Notes: generated by a model from the letters alone, not told the origin. A stretch of DNA of 64,000 nucleotides from Triplophysa rosa (GCF_024868665.1 NC_079891.1:26525525-26589524), one strand, 5' to 3'; positions 1 to 14,189 are shown, counted from the first letter of the stretch. Made by a program: numbers and translations.

Positions 1-1940
1 CGTTTGGGCCACGTAACGTTTGTTATGTTGTTGCTACTGAAACCGTCTATAAAATAAATAACTTGTTAAGTAATTAATAATATTCTGTAATTGTTGTAAA
101 TAAATAAAAGCCATATTAATTTGAATTTAGTCTATTTAAAATGGCTGTAATCATACATTTTATTTTCAGAAATTACAATAAATGTATTTAATCTAAACAT
201 ACAGGCATAAATCAGCACAGCTGGCTTAGATAAAATTTAATAGCAAAATAAAATAAGTTTTACCTGTGCCCCCTAACCCCAAGTTCCATTACATCTTAAA
301 TATGTGTGAGTCCATCTTTGTTTCCCTCAAAGTATTGCACATATTTCAAATTAAGACATAAACAATAAAACTTAAGCATCATGACAACAGTTATTATTAC
401 ACTATTAGTTTTGTAGCTGTTGTATTTTCAATGGCTGAGCAATATGAAACCCCCTGCTTCTCTCTCTTTCCCCGGTCTTTCTTTTGCTGTTTTTCATCTC
501 TCTGAAACATAATGGAAACTCTTTTCTACACAGTGATTATATGGTTTGCTCTTCTAAGGCCTGCATGTTATTGTCTATTAATGGACAGACAAATTATATA
601 AAAGCATCTCAGAAATAATGGTGCACAATGGCTGATGCGTGTAATAGCCATCAGCGGCTCGTCGTGAGGGAGCAATAATGTTCCCCAGCTTGAACAACAG
701 TGGCCAACTACCTCTGAACCCGTATTCATCCGCTGATAAAGATGGGAGAACAGAAATGTTCAGGGAGGGGATAAGTGTTACGCTTTTACACATCTACATG
801 CCCTTTTTTATCAATACTTTATTCATCATTTGTTTGCAAAATGCCAGTTGAAATATGCATGATCTACTTGAGATTTTCAAGTTTAATGGTGGATGGATGG
901 GGGTCTTCATGAAGGAGCATTCTTTGTGCAGAACTCATGTATGCAAGTGATGATAGACTGAATGAAATCAGGAAAACCTGTCAGTGAAGGACCTGGTATT
1001 GGGTTTGAACATTTGGAGTTTAATTTTAAAGATACCAGTCTGGTCAGTCGGTGGGTTGGTCATGCTAATGATAACTGGTTGTGTAAAACTTCAGTTTTAA
1101 TGCTTACTCCTCCTTTCGGCATTAGAATTTTACAACGCAGCATAATTTTTGCTCTAGGCTTTTCATGCATGACCAAGCATGGCCGCTGTAAAGGAGAGTG
1201 TATGCTCGTAGCTCATTGTAATCTATAATTAAACATGGCGCTAACAGCAAACCTACACACAGATCCGCTAACGGCTAGCTACTCCGGCAACTGTACTACT
1301 TAAGGAGATGCATTATGGGACCTGCCAGCACCGCCCGGGGGTTCCCCTGAGAAGGTGGAGCCTAACAAGGTGGCAGCAGGGAGGGGCAGGGCATTTCAGA
1401 TGAGCAGCCAGACTTCCTGTTAAAAACGTGACTATGTAAGGAATATTTTATTTGATCGCATACAGCGGCTGAATTCGAAATCACATCTGCGCATACGGAT
1501 TGAAACAAGCTGCGTGAATTTTGCACAACATTGCAGAAAATTCACGTGAAAGTGTGTTTTGCATGAAATTGCATGAATGTGCGAACTCAGGTGTAAAATA
1601 AATATTCAATGTTATACACATAGGCATAGAGAACATTATAGGGTATGAAATATTCTCTCAGAGTGCAGTCCACGTGTGTTAATGTGCTTTGACAGTTCTT
1701 GGAGGTTTTATTTCCCTTCAGCTGTTCCTCTCCCACATTTGCATTTGAGTCATGGTTTCAGCACTGTGCCAAGCATATATTCAGATACTGCTTTAGGAGT
1801 TTGGGCATCACCATGTTATAAAGAAGCTCAACTCAAATGTATTTATATAGCGCATTTATAAAGGAAAGTAAGTAGAATAAAGTGAATAAATACACTCCCA
1901 TTTCACATACCACGCATGAAATAAAAAAGAAGAAATATAT
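1..1940. other. Gene-free upstream DNA
   Basis: AT-rich, with no ORF carrying a recognisable domain. The stretch 620-740 (around CAGCGGCTCGTCGTGAGGG) is less AT-biased than its surroundings and could be a conserved element, but nothing here proves that. The segment 1225-1440 is more GC-rich and may be part of an old repeat. Confidence 0.4.
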
Positions 1941-1944
1941 GGCA

Positions 1945-2162
1945 TACACACAAACACATGAACCACACACGCTCATGCTCACACCGCGCATATGCATGAA
2001 ACACATACTCACAAAACACAGTCACACGCACACAGGTACATACACACCCACATGGGCACATACGCACACGCACAACGCAGACACACAAAACCCACACACA
2101 CGGAACACAAAACATACATGCACTGACACACACGCATGTACGCATGCGCGCACACACAGCAG
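1945..2162. repeat. CA-rich low-complexity tract
   Basis: Interrupted (CA)n with many ACAC, ACGC and CATG units. The opposing-strand reading frames across it translate to His/Thr/Cys/Val-rich low-complexity strings and are not genes. Confidence 0.85.
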
Positions 2163-3249
2163 GGTCATCATAGATAAGCACACATAGAAGATAACGGAAA
2201 AAGAAACACAGGTAACATATACAGACTATGAATTCCTATATAGAGCAGTAAATAAATTACGCAGAATGTTACATTTAAAGTGATATTAATAAATATGAAA
2301 ACTTTAAATTCTAAAGTTGATGTCAGCAGCCCCCCAGTCGGGCAAACAGTGCATAACAGTAGTGGCGAGGAACCCAAAACTCCAGTGGAGAAGAAATAGA
2401 AGCAAATGTTCCCACTTCGGGATCAACTAAGGCTGCAATTTCAGATTAAAGGGGTGCTGCAACGGTGTGTCATGCATTCTGACTTCTTCACAATATTAAA
2501 TGTGCTGTCTTCTCATGCTTAACATGGTCAACTTGTCAAAAAACGAGCATACGTTTGCGAAGTTCAGGTGTTTGTTTGTTCACTGCATTTGTGTGATGAA
2601 TGTTATATAAACGGTGGATATAACGCTGGATTTGGAGATCGTTTGAAACTGATATATGGAGCTGTCCCAGCGCTAAAAGATGCCGGACATGAACCGCATG
2701 CGGTGAGTGAAACTGATGTCTGTGTTTTGTTGGCAATGAATGCTCACGTGCTTTAGTTCAGCCTACCCCTCCCCCCCGCACGTGCCGTATGCATTCGGAA
2801 ATAATCGTACAGCTGTATCTATCTTTTATAAATGTGATCAAACTAAATACTCTTAGTTTAACTAACAGTATAACTACTTCGTATTAACTAAATACGAAGT
2901 ATGCAATACTACTCTATAGGTACTCAAGATTAATATGAGATTGGCAGAAACCGCGTGTGTTAGGGCCGCTTTAACACTACACGGTTGTCGTGGTCAAAGA
3001 ATTCACAATTACATTATTATCACGATATGTTACAGTATGTGTTTTTGTCTGTTATTTGGTGAATTAATCACACTCAGAATATAAGTGTTTGTTACCATTG
3101 TGACTCTTTGTTGAATTGTTTACAGTATTACGATATCTGTAGAATAAACATGGTTTTTAAATATCACGGTATTGACAATACCGGTATATTGTAACACCCC
3201 TAGGATCAACGGATTTCATATTTCTCAGTTTCTCTCTCTTTTTCTCTCT
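2163..3249. other. Gene-free, possible DNA-transposon end
   Basis: No coding signal. The segment 3160-3203, ending ATTGTAACACCCCTA with the ACGGTATTGACAATACCGG palindrome, resembles the terminus of a fish hAT-type element (AGGGGTGTTACAATA read from the other strand). Its partner end was not found with confidence. Confidence 0.4.
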
Positions 3250-5148
3250 CAAAAATGCTTTATTGACATGACAAAGTGTACATTTGTATTGCCAAAGGAC
3301 TTGCAGCTGGGCTGCGTACAAATAGTGCAAGTAGGTAAACAAACCAAAAGAAAGATGATTATAGTAATAAAATAAAATAAAGAGTGTGATGTATGTAGTG
3401 CAACTTAAAGTGGTTTATAATATATGAAAATATATAAAAACAGAAATAAAGTATAGTTTAAAAAAAATTACAGAAGGAAATATACATTTAAGTAGCAGAA
3501 TAAATTAATATACAGTAATATATTGTTAAGTACATATGTTGGAAGCATCAGGTCAGGGCAGATTCATTGTTTTCTCTTTTGTTGTGACAAGCAGACAAAT
3601 ATTGTGCAGCTAACACACAGCAGTCCTTGTGTTCTAATAACAAATACGGCAGTTTCTCATTGTTTGACAGACTTTCAAACGTCTGGTGTATGGACTTGAT
3701 TGTTCCATAAAACATTGTCTGTATATCCGTGTTTTTTGTGCAGTCTGTTAGGAAGTGGAATTCCGTCTCAATTTTATTGAGATCACAGTGTGGACAGAGT
3801 CTCTGGTCCTGTGGCAGCCATGTTTGTCGGTGTCTGCTCATCTCTATAGTGAGTTTATGTCCACTGAGTCTGTATCTTGTCAACGTGGCTCTCAGTTTTT
3901 ATCCGTCACTGTGTACAGAGTCTGCCATACTGTACGCCCCTTTCAATAAGTTTGTAAAATACTCCTTGGTGCCAAATTGAGTCAAAAGCTTTTTTAAAGT
4001 CTATAAAGCATGCATATATTTTACCTCTATCTTGGTTAACATGTTTTTCAATTAGAGTATGTAGCGTGTAGATATGATCAGTTGTGCGGTAGTTTGGTAA
4101 AAATCCTATTTGACTTCTGCTCAGGATGTTTTGTGTTGTGATGAAGTCTAGAGTCGAGCGTTTATTAAACTACAGAATAATTTTCCCAGGTTACTACTCA
4201 CACAAACGCCTCTATAGTTGTTAGGGTCAAATTTATCTCAGTTTTTAAAGATTGGTGTTATCAAGCCTTGATTCCAGATGTCAGGGAAGTGACCTACAGT
4301 ACTTTCATAATCACGTTAAATAGTTTTAAAATTGGCCAGTTGGAATTCACTGTTTGTATGTTTTATCATTTCGTTTAAAATCCCATCAGGTCCAGATGCT
4401 TTTTTTGCTTTAAGGTTTTTAAAAGTTTTAAAGTTTTTTTTCAGTTATTGGGAAGTCTAATGGGTTTTGATTATCTTTGATTGCTAATTTTAGTTTTTCT
4501 AATTGTTTGATTGATTGATTTTGCTCACGGTTTGTGTCTGTCTGTTCTTTATTAAACAATGTTTGGAAAATGACTTTGCCAATTCTTCATGATCAGTTTT
4601 TTTCAGATTGTTCCAATTATCCCAGAATTGATATTCACTGACTTCTCGATTATTGTCAGTTGTTTTTGTTTGTATAGGGCGTTTTTGGTTCTGAGTGTAT
4701 GTTTGTATTGTTTTAATGTTTCACAGTAAAGAAGTCGAATCTCTACATTATTTGGATCACTGTGTTTCTGGTTTGACAATATTCTCAGTTTTTTGCGAAT
4801 AGTTTGAGTCATGATCGAACTAGTTTTTGTCATTTTTGGATATCAGATTTTTACCCGTTTTTGTTTTTAATTTGGATTGTTTTGCTGATTTTTCAAATAT
4901 GAAATGTATATACTTTGTATTTTACGGCAATATTGACGCCTTCTTTAGTATGAGCATAGGTGTTATTTAGAAAGTTATCTAACAGCATTTGTATTTTTTG
5001 ACTGTTAAGTGTTTTCTGATATTCTTCTGCGCTGTTTTCAGCCCATCTGTATGGTTTTATGATATTGTACAGCTTACTGGGCTCTGTGTTAATGCTATTC
5101 TCTGTCTTTTTGAGTTGTAGAGTAATTTGGCTGTGGTCAGATAGAGGG

Positions 5149-5150
<2 letters not shown>
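3250..5150 (-). mobile_element. Degenerate, 5'-truncated LINE (non-LTR retrotransposon)
   Basis: Reading the - strand from about 5150 down, fragments of one LINE ORF2 appear in order. First is the end of an AP-endonuclease domain (PLSDHSQITLQL, with the SDH motif). Next come reverse transcriptase pieces (GLITPIFKN then stop, NNYRGVCVSS; then SQIGFLPNYRTTDHIYTL and the motif-A-like CFIDFKKAFDSIWHQG). Last is a C-terminal Cys-containing segment (RLCPHCDLNKIETEFHF, about 3650-3830). Stops and frameshifts break it, so it is dead. The 3' tail (about 3254-3330) contains TGCTTTATTGACATGAC read on +, common at fish LINE ends. Clade is not assigned. Confidence 0.82.
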
Positions 5151-5220
<70 letters not shown>

Positions 5221-5240
5221 TTCTTTCTCTCTCTCTCTTT
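5151..5240. repeat. (CT)n microsatellite
   Basis: About 90 bp of nearly pure CT dinucleotides directly at the truncated 5' edge of the LINE. Reading frames through it give SLSLSL or ERERER strings. Confidence 0.95.
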
Positions 5241-8200
5241 ATTGAACAGCATCATTAAATTTAGGGAGTTAATGTCATCACATTTATATATTCATATGTG
5301 ATATGTAAAGCTTTGAGTGTGGCTGAAGCATATTAAACCTCTTCCTTCCTGAGTTATGCTACTGTAAGAGGGTGAAATGTCATTTAGGGTTTTTCCATTA
5401 GTGAGAAAAAACATAGCCAGATAGGCATGAATTAAATATTGTCAAGTATGCCAGACTACAGCTTTTACTATCACAACCCATGAGAGATAATAAAGAACGA
5501 GAGAGAGAGACCAATGATAGTAGTAACAGCTAAAAATATGAACACTTTTGAATATTGTCAACATGGATACAAAACAGACTTACAATCAATTACAAGGATT
5601 TAATAAAAAAATGATTTTATATAAAACATAATGGACATTCATTTCTGCTACATTTCTGCTTCATCTGGAATAATGGGTATGAATGTAATGTGTGCAGCAC
5701 AGTGTGATGGGGACACACATTCATCTGTGTCTCACCTGGGGCTTCAGAGGACACATGCACCAGGAGGGTATGAGTGCATGTTCAGTGTGTTACAGTACCC
5801 GCCAGCAAATCTACTGTAGTGAGCACATAACAATCCAAATCAAATTTCAATATCGCTTTTCTATACCCTAAAATCATAAAGACCCCAAAATGCCCTCCCT
5901 CAATATCAATCATGTCAATCTCATCATATGACATTTTTAAAGTGTGCTGCAGACAATAAATACAGTGCTGGTTATGTTTGCAACTCATCAATGCTCTTTG
6001 TGTGCGTACAAGTGTGTTTGACAGCGTGGCGTGTGTGAGCACTGTTAGCGCCACAGTTTGGACTGTGCTGGTCAATGTGCACAATTCTGTGACTTCATGC
6101 CCTGAAGACTGAGTCTAGACACAAGCCAGCCAAGCTGCCCTGATGACCTACATCCTATTACAACCATCATTCCATTCACACACGCAGACAGAAAGAGAGA
6201 GAGAGAGAGAGACAGAGAGGGGATGGGGAAAATGTGAGAGTGAGGGAGAGTGAGGTGGGGAGGAAGAGAAATGTAGAGAGAAGAAAATATACAAAGATCT
6301 TAAAAATATCTTAAAAATATAAAACTTACAATCCACGGAAGCAACCCAAACACCTGGCTAACTCTTTATAGCAGGAAAATAACATGCTCTTCAGTTTTTA
6401 CCCATTAACGTATAGAGAACAGAAGTGCACGTCTATCATGTTTTTCAGACAAGGATAAAAGAGCCAAGCACACTCTGTCAAATAGATTTGTCCTCTCTGC
6501 ATTCACTTTCTCGAGGTATTGAATGAGTCAGTTGGACTGTGTTAATGTGTATTTGTCTGTGTGTAAAAAAGGGCTTTTTGCATATAACATAAGGCAGCAT
6601 ATAACATAAATTGTGTGTGGCTATCAGACATACTTTTACCCCCTTACACATACACACACACAAATACAAAAGCACACAATCTCAGTAAATGGCTATGAGC
6701 ATGAGATGTACCAAATGCATTTTCACTTGAAAAATAATTTTGTATGAGTTAACAAATTTGTTTTCAGTTATCACGCCATTTGTCACGTTTGTAATATCAA
6801 AAATGTCAAATCTGCTGCTAATATTCCTGCAAATCGGCTGTGGGTAATAAATGGCTGCATGTATAGTTCGTTTCAATAAGAAAGCTGAGTAATGTTCTTT
6901 GTCCTTTTATTATTTCTCCGTCGCCCTCACCACCACAGACACAGTTGTTTGAGTCGCAACTACTTAATCCTCAAGATTAATGATTGTAGCTCAGCTGAGA
7001 CAAAGATAAAATGATCTGACTGGCAGTCAAAGGTGACAGCATGACAGAAAGAGGGAACAATCACACAAAGACATCAATACCAGAAATAACACAAAACACA
7101 CAGTTCCCAAATGATACCGTTGAGTTATTGAGGAAGAGATGCACTTGTTCTAATGAAACACAAAGTTATTTCAACAACTTGTAATGAACACACAGACTCC
7201 GGAATGTATTTGGATACTTTAGTCACTTTTAAAGACGTACAGTATGAATGTCATTGTATAAGGTGCCATTTTATTTTAAGATATTACTATACATGCAGGA
7301 CATTTAATACAAAATATAACATAACAGATAAGTGATAAAAATGACAAGTAGTATTTTACTAGGATATGAACTAAATACATTAAAAGTAAACTTGATACTA
7401 AAATGGAAAAAAAAAGATGTAAACATGGCAAGGTCTGAAAAAAGTTTCAACTTTTTCTATTTTGCATTTAATGCAATGACATTTATACATGTTAACTGTG
7501 GTTTAAGGGTTCAAATACTTGAGTCGCTGTTTATTACTTTTTATAGGTTACAAATTTTAAAAACCCTGTTACAAACAGGGTATAATAATGATTTATGTTA
7601 AAAAAAATCACAAAATATGGAGATATGAGGTTTCAAAAGGACAGCAGCGTTATCTAATATCTGACCAATAGCAAACAGTAAAAACAAAATGCTTGTTTGT
7701 TTGCGTGTTTTACGCGTTGTCTAATTATGCATAAAGAATCAAAATCACCGACAGATTATAATAATAATCATACGCTACACTGCGGCCGTCAAACCTCTTA
7801 TATACATAATCTTAGATGTGTGTGGTAAGAATCTGCCTGTTGTGAGATGTCGGTACAGTCAAGTGTCCTCTAATCCCTCTCCTAGACTCAGGATTAAGCC
7901 GACCAGGCCCGAGAGCGAGGGAGGAGTTAAAAACAGAAGGTCTCATCACCCCCACCATCATTGTCATTATTACAAACACGCACCAGTCCCAACCCCCCCA
8001 ACCCCGAACTCCCCAGCATACACTTCCACAAAACAGTTCTCATGGACAGATTAAAGTGCTTGTGTTGTGATGCGCTGAGTGTCATGCAGACAGTAAGCGG
8101 ATATAGCCAGAGCCCAGTCTCTGGTGGGCACCATGTGCCATCTACCACCTTAATGTATTTTCTGATGGGGTTCAGAGATGATGCCAATGATCAAGGGGCA

Positions 8201-9607
8201 AATGTCAAGAGTTCTGCACCTATGGTTTAAATGAGATGTCACTTTCGTTTGATAAATTGTGGTGATCGGTGTGATATATAAATACTCACACTTTTCTACC
8301 AAAGTTGCGTTACCAACACAGTCGCCGTTTCTTATAATATTTATGTTAGATGACAAATAAAGACATTATCAGCATCATCCTATAACTCACAGCCCCTCCC
8401 TCCCGTTTCCCTCGTGAAGCCTCAAAATCCCTCAATGGTCCAACCTGTCAGCTGCACTCTTAGGTTTGCCACAATAAATGTCTCTGTCGGTGTGTTTATG
8501 AGTCTGGCAACCCCCCCTTCACTTCCCCCCCCCCCTCGTCTCTACAAGCATCACAACACTACTGTAATTTCTCCCCAACACAGGCAACAAGTTCTCCTTT
8601 GTTTTCCGTTCGGCTCGCGAGACAGGCCTTTTTATGCTCTCACAGCCGAACAATAGAGAAGCTATCCAACCTCTTCTTTGTGTCTATCCTTGCTCTTGTA
8701 TTGTACTTCTACTTTATTTGTCTGCGTAGACTAACTCACATCAATTCATTAACTTAATCTGTTTTTCATGAGGGAAGAGAAAAGAGCGACGGAAACCATA
8801 ACGCCGTTTCGTTTAAAATCACGCCAAAAGATGTGGATTGGTCACCAGCCAAAGCGAAAAGCAATGTTTTGCATTTAACGGTGACAATCTGTGGAAAGGC
8901 GAACAAATGTTTGAGGAGAGATAAATGACAGACATCAAAGTGAAGAATGGGATGTACAAAAAGACGGAGAGACTTTGAAACGGTGCAAATCAGAGAGAAG
9001 AAAGAAACGCACTCTAGACTGGCAACCGGCGTGTGTGCGTGTGCGCTCTTTCGTGTGTTAGTGTATATTGCACCAGTGGCTCTCGTAAGGATCGAGTGAA
9101 TAATTCAGCTACTGCAGGCGTATGTTCCATTACCTCAACCTCTTCGACTGTAGTCTTCAGCCCCTGAGGTGACTACAACGCAGCCATTAGCCACATCTCA
9201 TCAAAAACTTCCTCCATCCTTTGGGGGGTGTAAAGAGGTGAAGGTCTCCCCCATTAGATCCGTCCCTTTTAGGTTCATAAATTGCAAAGGCCAATCTGGG
9301 ATAATGGTTCCTAAAAAATGATTGCACTAATCAAATATGTAGGTGTGAATTATTAACTGTGAGTTATGTTCGGGGATGAATAAGGAATGTTAAGTTAATG
9401 GTGTGTATCTGTGGTAGACTAAGTTCTAAGAAGGTTTGATTTGTTTGAACTTGGACTTATGTAGGGCACAGAGGTCATGCCGTGACACAGAATTCGGTTG
9501 CATCGGATGGCTCTATCTACAGTATGAGGATCTGAATTGGAATTCACAGCTACCTGACTTGATCTTGTATGTTGGGTATTTTGTTTTATAACGTGGGAGG
9601 GTAGATT
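5241..9607. other. Gene-free DNA upstream of rorb, small repeats
   Basis: No supported gene. There is a (GA)n tract at 6190-6214 and a C-run at 8527-8536. The segments 6900-7060 and 8760-8990 are unique-looking, of balanced composition and rich in homeodomain-like TAAT cores and TGACAG/GATAAA words. They are the best candidates here for regulatory DNA, but only cross-species alignment could show that. Confidence 0.4.
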
Positions 9608-11385
9608 TTAAGGTGCTGTGTGTAATTTTTGGAGGATCTAGTGACAGAAAGGCGATCTAATATACATATGTCTTCAGAGGTGTATAAAGAACTTACATAA
9701 TTAAGCGTTATGTTTTAATACCTTAGAATCTATCTACGTACACCGCAGGTCCCCTTGCATGTTGTTTCTACAATAGCCCTATTGTAGAAACGGACAAACT
9801 GCTCTACAGAGCACGTTCCATAAATGGGCAATTCTACAGTAGTGGTGCAATTTCAGAGTTGGAAACATCTTGAAACATCTGTTTTTTTCCAGACATCTTT
9901 GTTGTATGCAAATTGTATAACACCACAGGTACACATTTCTAGTAAATGTGCAGTTAATTTTCATATTGTCGTTTCAGAAAGTTTTGAAACATTCTTCCTC
10001 TCCCCAAGTTTTGTCACTACCGAAACACAATAATTTATCATTTAATAAGAAGGATTATGTTTACATATTAAGATTTTGTTTAAATCTACTTTGTAAATAT
10101 ATTTTTTTCTATTTAAAATTCACATGTAAATCAATAACAGTTACAATTTTAACAATATTTCAAGTGTAATTTATGAGATTTGTTGTATTTTGAATCCAAT
10201 CTTTCTTTGTAAAAGGCATAAAATTGATCATACTTATTTCAAAGTTAAGGATTTATAAGTTTATATATACATTGAACCAAACACTATATCATAACATCTT
10301 AGTTGATAATTTAATAGGCCTACATTATTTTTGACAAAACATCCCATGTTTTGGTCGTGATCACAATATTTAATTTGCACAGCTGAATCAGACTTTCAAC
10401 ATTTTATGTTAATACAAATAACTAACTATGTTGCACATATAGCAGACACACATCTGACAGTAAATATCTAATAGAAAACCTACAGCTCACATACTACTGT
10501 ATATAACTACTGAAACATACTAAATATTAATGATTTGCATAACTTTATACTGAGTTTTGTTTATTTCCCCAAATAAAGGATTAAGTGTCCCTTTTTGTCA
10601 CTACCGAAACAATTTTTGTCACTACTGAAACAATGATACCCAGTGATACATTTCAGTCGTGACTGTTTTGGTAGTGACAATTTCGGAATACTTTTGAGCC
10701 TAGCTCAAAGATGCTAATCAGCACATGGTTAGCAAGCACAGTTCTGAACAGATGTACACACATAAAAACTCAATTTTATGGAATAACGCCCAAAAATGTT
10801 TGCTTAATTGCAGTAAAAAGATGTTTGGTAGTGACGTTCTTTACACAGATTTTCAGACTTTTGAACACATTTAGGCCTACTTCAAAATGATAAGACCGAT
10901 CTACTCACCATGAAGCTATTAGAGAGATGGACAACAATGGAAAAATGCGAAAAAAAAATTAAATATAATTTTCATAAGTTTAAATTTACGGGTTTGGGTT
11001 CGGGACACCCATCTCCCAATCGAAAGTAACCAATAAACGATAATTTTATATATATTAAGCTTACTGATGTTATAAATATTATTGTGGGTTTCAAAAGATG
11101 ATAGATTTACTAAGATTTGTTCTATTACTAAGATAGAACAACTAAGATTTGAATACTTGAATGCTTTTTAAATATGTTTTATTGATGTGGGATAGCAGTT
11201 TGCACAAATTCTGTAGAATGGCCCAGTGTGTGTTATCTCCTTCAGCAAAGAAGTTAAAATGTGACGACATCTTAGTCCTGTATCAGCCACCGTAGTGCTT
11301 CGAAAGGGAGGGGTGGAGTGAGCCGTTGGTTGCAATTCGAAACCTCACTGCTAGATGCCACTAAATTTCATACACTAGACCTTCA
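9608..11385. mobile_element. TTAA-type MITE split by a nested DNA transposon
   Basis: The two ends match the intact 398-bp copy at 40803-41200 in inverted orientation. The left part covers 9608 to about 9824, and the sequence resumes at about 11229 (TTATCTCC.., AAAGAAG) to about 11385 (TAGACCTTCAT). What separates them is a foreign 1.4 kb block listed separately. Shared words include GAGGTGTATAAAGA, GACAAACTGCTCTACAGAGC and CCACCGTAGTGCTTCGAAAG. Confidence 0.8.
9825..11224. mobile_element. Nested ~1.4 kb DNA transposon, no transposase
   Basis: Bounded by inverted ends GGGCAATTCTACA (9825-9837) and TGTAGAATGGCCC (11212-11224), one mismatch in 13. It lies inside another MITE, which defines its limits. 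No ORF with transposase features is present. The motif TTTGTCACTACCGAAAC or close variants occurs at 10009-10026, 10592-10610 and 10613-10631 and inverted at about 10664-10680 and 10823-10835, which may be subterminal transposase-binding repeats. Superfamily not assigned, and no clear target duplication was found. Confidence 0.65.
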
Positions 11386-14189
11386 TTGAAAGAAATTAAA
11401 TATGCTATGGCATGTTGCTGATCATTCTAATGCTGAGATAATGTTTAGGATAATGCCAAGCTGTAGAGACATATATGATGTATGAATGTTTTTAAAAGCA
11501 GTTATTCTGTACTCTATACGCTATATGCTAGTCTAGACTAACTCTCTCGATATCCCACATCAACACGTATTAAGCTTTGAAAACTAAATCAGCAGGAAAA
11601 TTATTTAGAGAGTTTGCCTCGGGGTGTGTGAGGATATTTTAATGTGTCATACAAAAACTCTACACACTCCATGTAACATTTGATTTAATATCTTAATAGC
11701 TTTGTTAAAAAGAGTGAAAAATAAAAAAAAATCATGGATTAGGAAAGAATCCAATTAAAATGAACTGATTGGCAGACTTCGGTACTGTGTTGATGGGAAG
11801 GCAGTTACATTTTTGGTCTTATTAAGAGCTTTGATGAGAAATCTGCTTATTACTTGCTGATACAGATGAGATGAGCTCTAACTTTATTAGTTTCGCAATA
11901 AAATTATAACTCGGTCCCTTTGGCTTTATTTATGCAGCCGAAATTATTCTTTATAGTATAGCTGATCATTTTTGAGTATGCAAAACGTCATTAATAACAT
12001 ATTTTTATATAATTAAGATAATTATATTAAAATATATACACACTTTTAAATAGAGAGATGTCAATGTAATGTCATGATTTACTCTATGTACCATTCCGGA
12101 GGAAGTTGCAGTATTTCTGTGGCGTGGAGTGCAAAACAATAAAACAAGATACAAAAAATTGATTTAATTTGTTGTGGTGCTTGTGTGCATGTATATGTAT
12201 ATGTGTGTGTGTAAGAGTGTGCAGGTATGTGTCTGTGTGCATAGAGAAGTTTAGTGATCTTTACCACTGCCATTTTTCAAGGTGACACGGCTCGGCTCCT
12301 TTAGGGCTTTCTTTCCAATTCTTTTTGGGATTGAAATTATGATGAAGTAATTTTTTCCCAGAAAATTGCCTCTGTCACTTGTGGTATCTTTCTGTAAATT
12401 TCTCAAGTGTATTTTCCCCTCTGTCTCTTTCTTTCTCTCTCTGAAAGCCAATGTCATTCTCTCTCGATCTCTCTCTCTGTCTCTCTCTCTCTCTCTCTCT
12501 CAACTCATTACCACAGCAAGGATTTGCCTGAGATTCAGCATATTGACTTTTGACATGTAGATTTGCGAGGGGAGACAATTATCTGGTGAACTCTGATCTA
12601 CATACCTAAATAACAGATTGAACAGTGATAGAAAAAGATTGATGTACTCGACATACATACACTCAAAAATGCTTCTCGATCTTCAGGTCTGTGATTTTAA
12701 ATCACTTCCTCATAAAATATTCTCTTTTTAACAAACACCTGCTTGTTTCCAGAGTGAAATATAAAGGCATATGTCATTTGAGAGTTAAGGGGAATCCCTT
12801 TGAGAAACAGTGCCCTAATTTTTATTTTCAATGGAAACTTATCCAATTATATTTAAGTTAACTCCATGATGGTCGATTCAAGGACAAAAGAAGTTGCACA
12901 GATATGCTTTAACCTTAAAACAGGAGATATAAATCATTTCTAATAGTTCTGTCTGTAGACCCCTATGCGTTTTTTTACCCCAAAATGACTAATGGTGAGG
13001 TGGACCGACCAACGAATCATTATTGAGGAGTACTGTGTACTTATGAGAAATAACATCACAATTTAGACATTCAGGAGCAATTCTGTTTGACAGCAATATA
13101 TTACAAAAACAGATACATTTAACAGAATAAAAATGACAGTAGATAGAAGAGAACAGAATGAGTGGATGCTCAATGCATGTTATGCTCATTATAGTTTTTC
13201 TGTATCTTAAGGTATAGTGGCAAGACACCAGAATTCATATTTGGATAGTTAATTTATACTAGCTTCTCAAAATGACACATATTTCTTAAAGTTTTTTTAA
13301 AAAAAACTTCTTACATTATCTTTGCTAAATTTCATCTTACATGCACTATGACCTATTCAACTTCACAAGTTACATGTATTTCTATTTTCCAAATTCAGCC
13401 CTTTCCTGAATAGCTGCAAAAAAGCTTTTTGTTCAACAACCGTGCTGTCACTGCTGGACAATACCTTACAATCTCAAATGGAGCGGCCTGCTTTATTGTC
13501 ATGCTCGCTTCTTGTCATTACGTCACAATTATGAGTTTGACCATACAGGGGAAATGGAAAAGAAAACAGGGAAAAAATAAGAAAAATGTAGGTCAGTGGT
13601 GATGTGCTCTGGGCAGTTAGTCTTTGCCTTGCCTGGATGGGTCTATGGCACAGTCTCCACCTCCCCCCTATACACACACGCATACACAGGCAGTGGGCAG
13701 TTTCATATGCTATGCTATTTGCTGTTAAAATCGATGTAGTGGATGAGCCCTAATGAATAGGCCTATGTGATTTATAAATTATTATCTTTAAAAATGAAAT
13801 GATTTGTAGAAATTTGAGGTCATGTGTTTTTTTATTTATGTATTTTTGCACCCTAAAGAACTTAAAAACATGTAATTGTTGCTTTTGTTTTCTTTATATG
13901 ATGACATTTCATGCACATGAATCAAATATCTGACAAATACATATTTATTGTATTTAGTGTAGGCTGTAATGCAAATGTCTGCTACATTTCTATTTTAAAG
14001 TTCTCTAAAATAATCCACAGATTATTTCCTTTTATTTGTATAATTATGTACATCCACACTGCACAATCTCTTTTAAGGAAAAGAAATAGGCCTACTATCA
14101 CTTAATAATCCTAATAATAACCGTAATGAAGAAAGTGTTACAAGGAAAAAGAAAAACGCATAAAATAACTGCGTGCAAAGGAGTTCTTG
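11386..14189. other. Gene-free DNA proximal to the rorb promoter
   Basis: AT-rich with no supported gene. It contains a (CT)n tract (12459-12502). The stretch 11750-11990 is unique-looking, with several TAAT/ATTA and TGATGAG words and little repeat character. It is a candidate enhancer by appearance only. Confidence 0.4.

Noticed and set aside
1882..2187. Opposing ORFs rich in His/Thr and Cys/Val
   Set aside because: They are translations of the CA-rich tract. The same effect explains frames over the CA, GT, CT and GAAA repeats at 22.1, 37.9, 5.2 and 56.8 kb.
3548..3883. 111-aa frame with Cys/His motif as a host zinc-finger gene
   Set aside because: It is collinear with broken endonuclease and reverse transcriptase pieces on the same strand, so it is the tail of a dead LINE.
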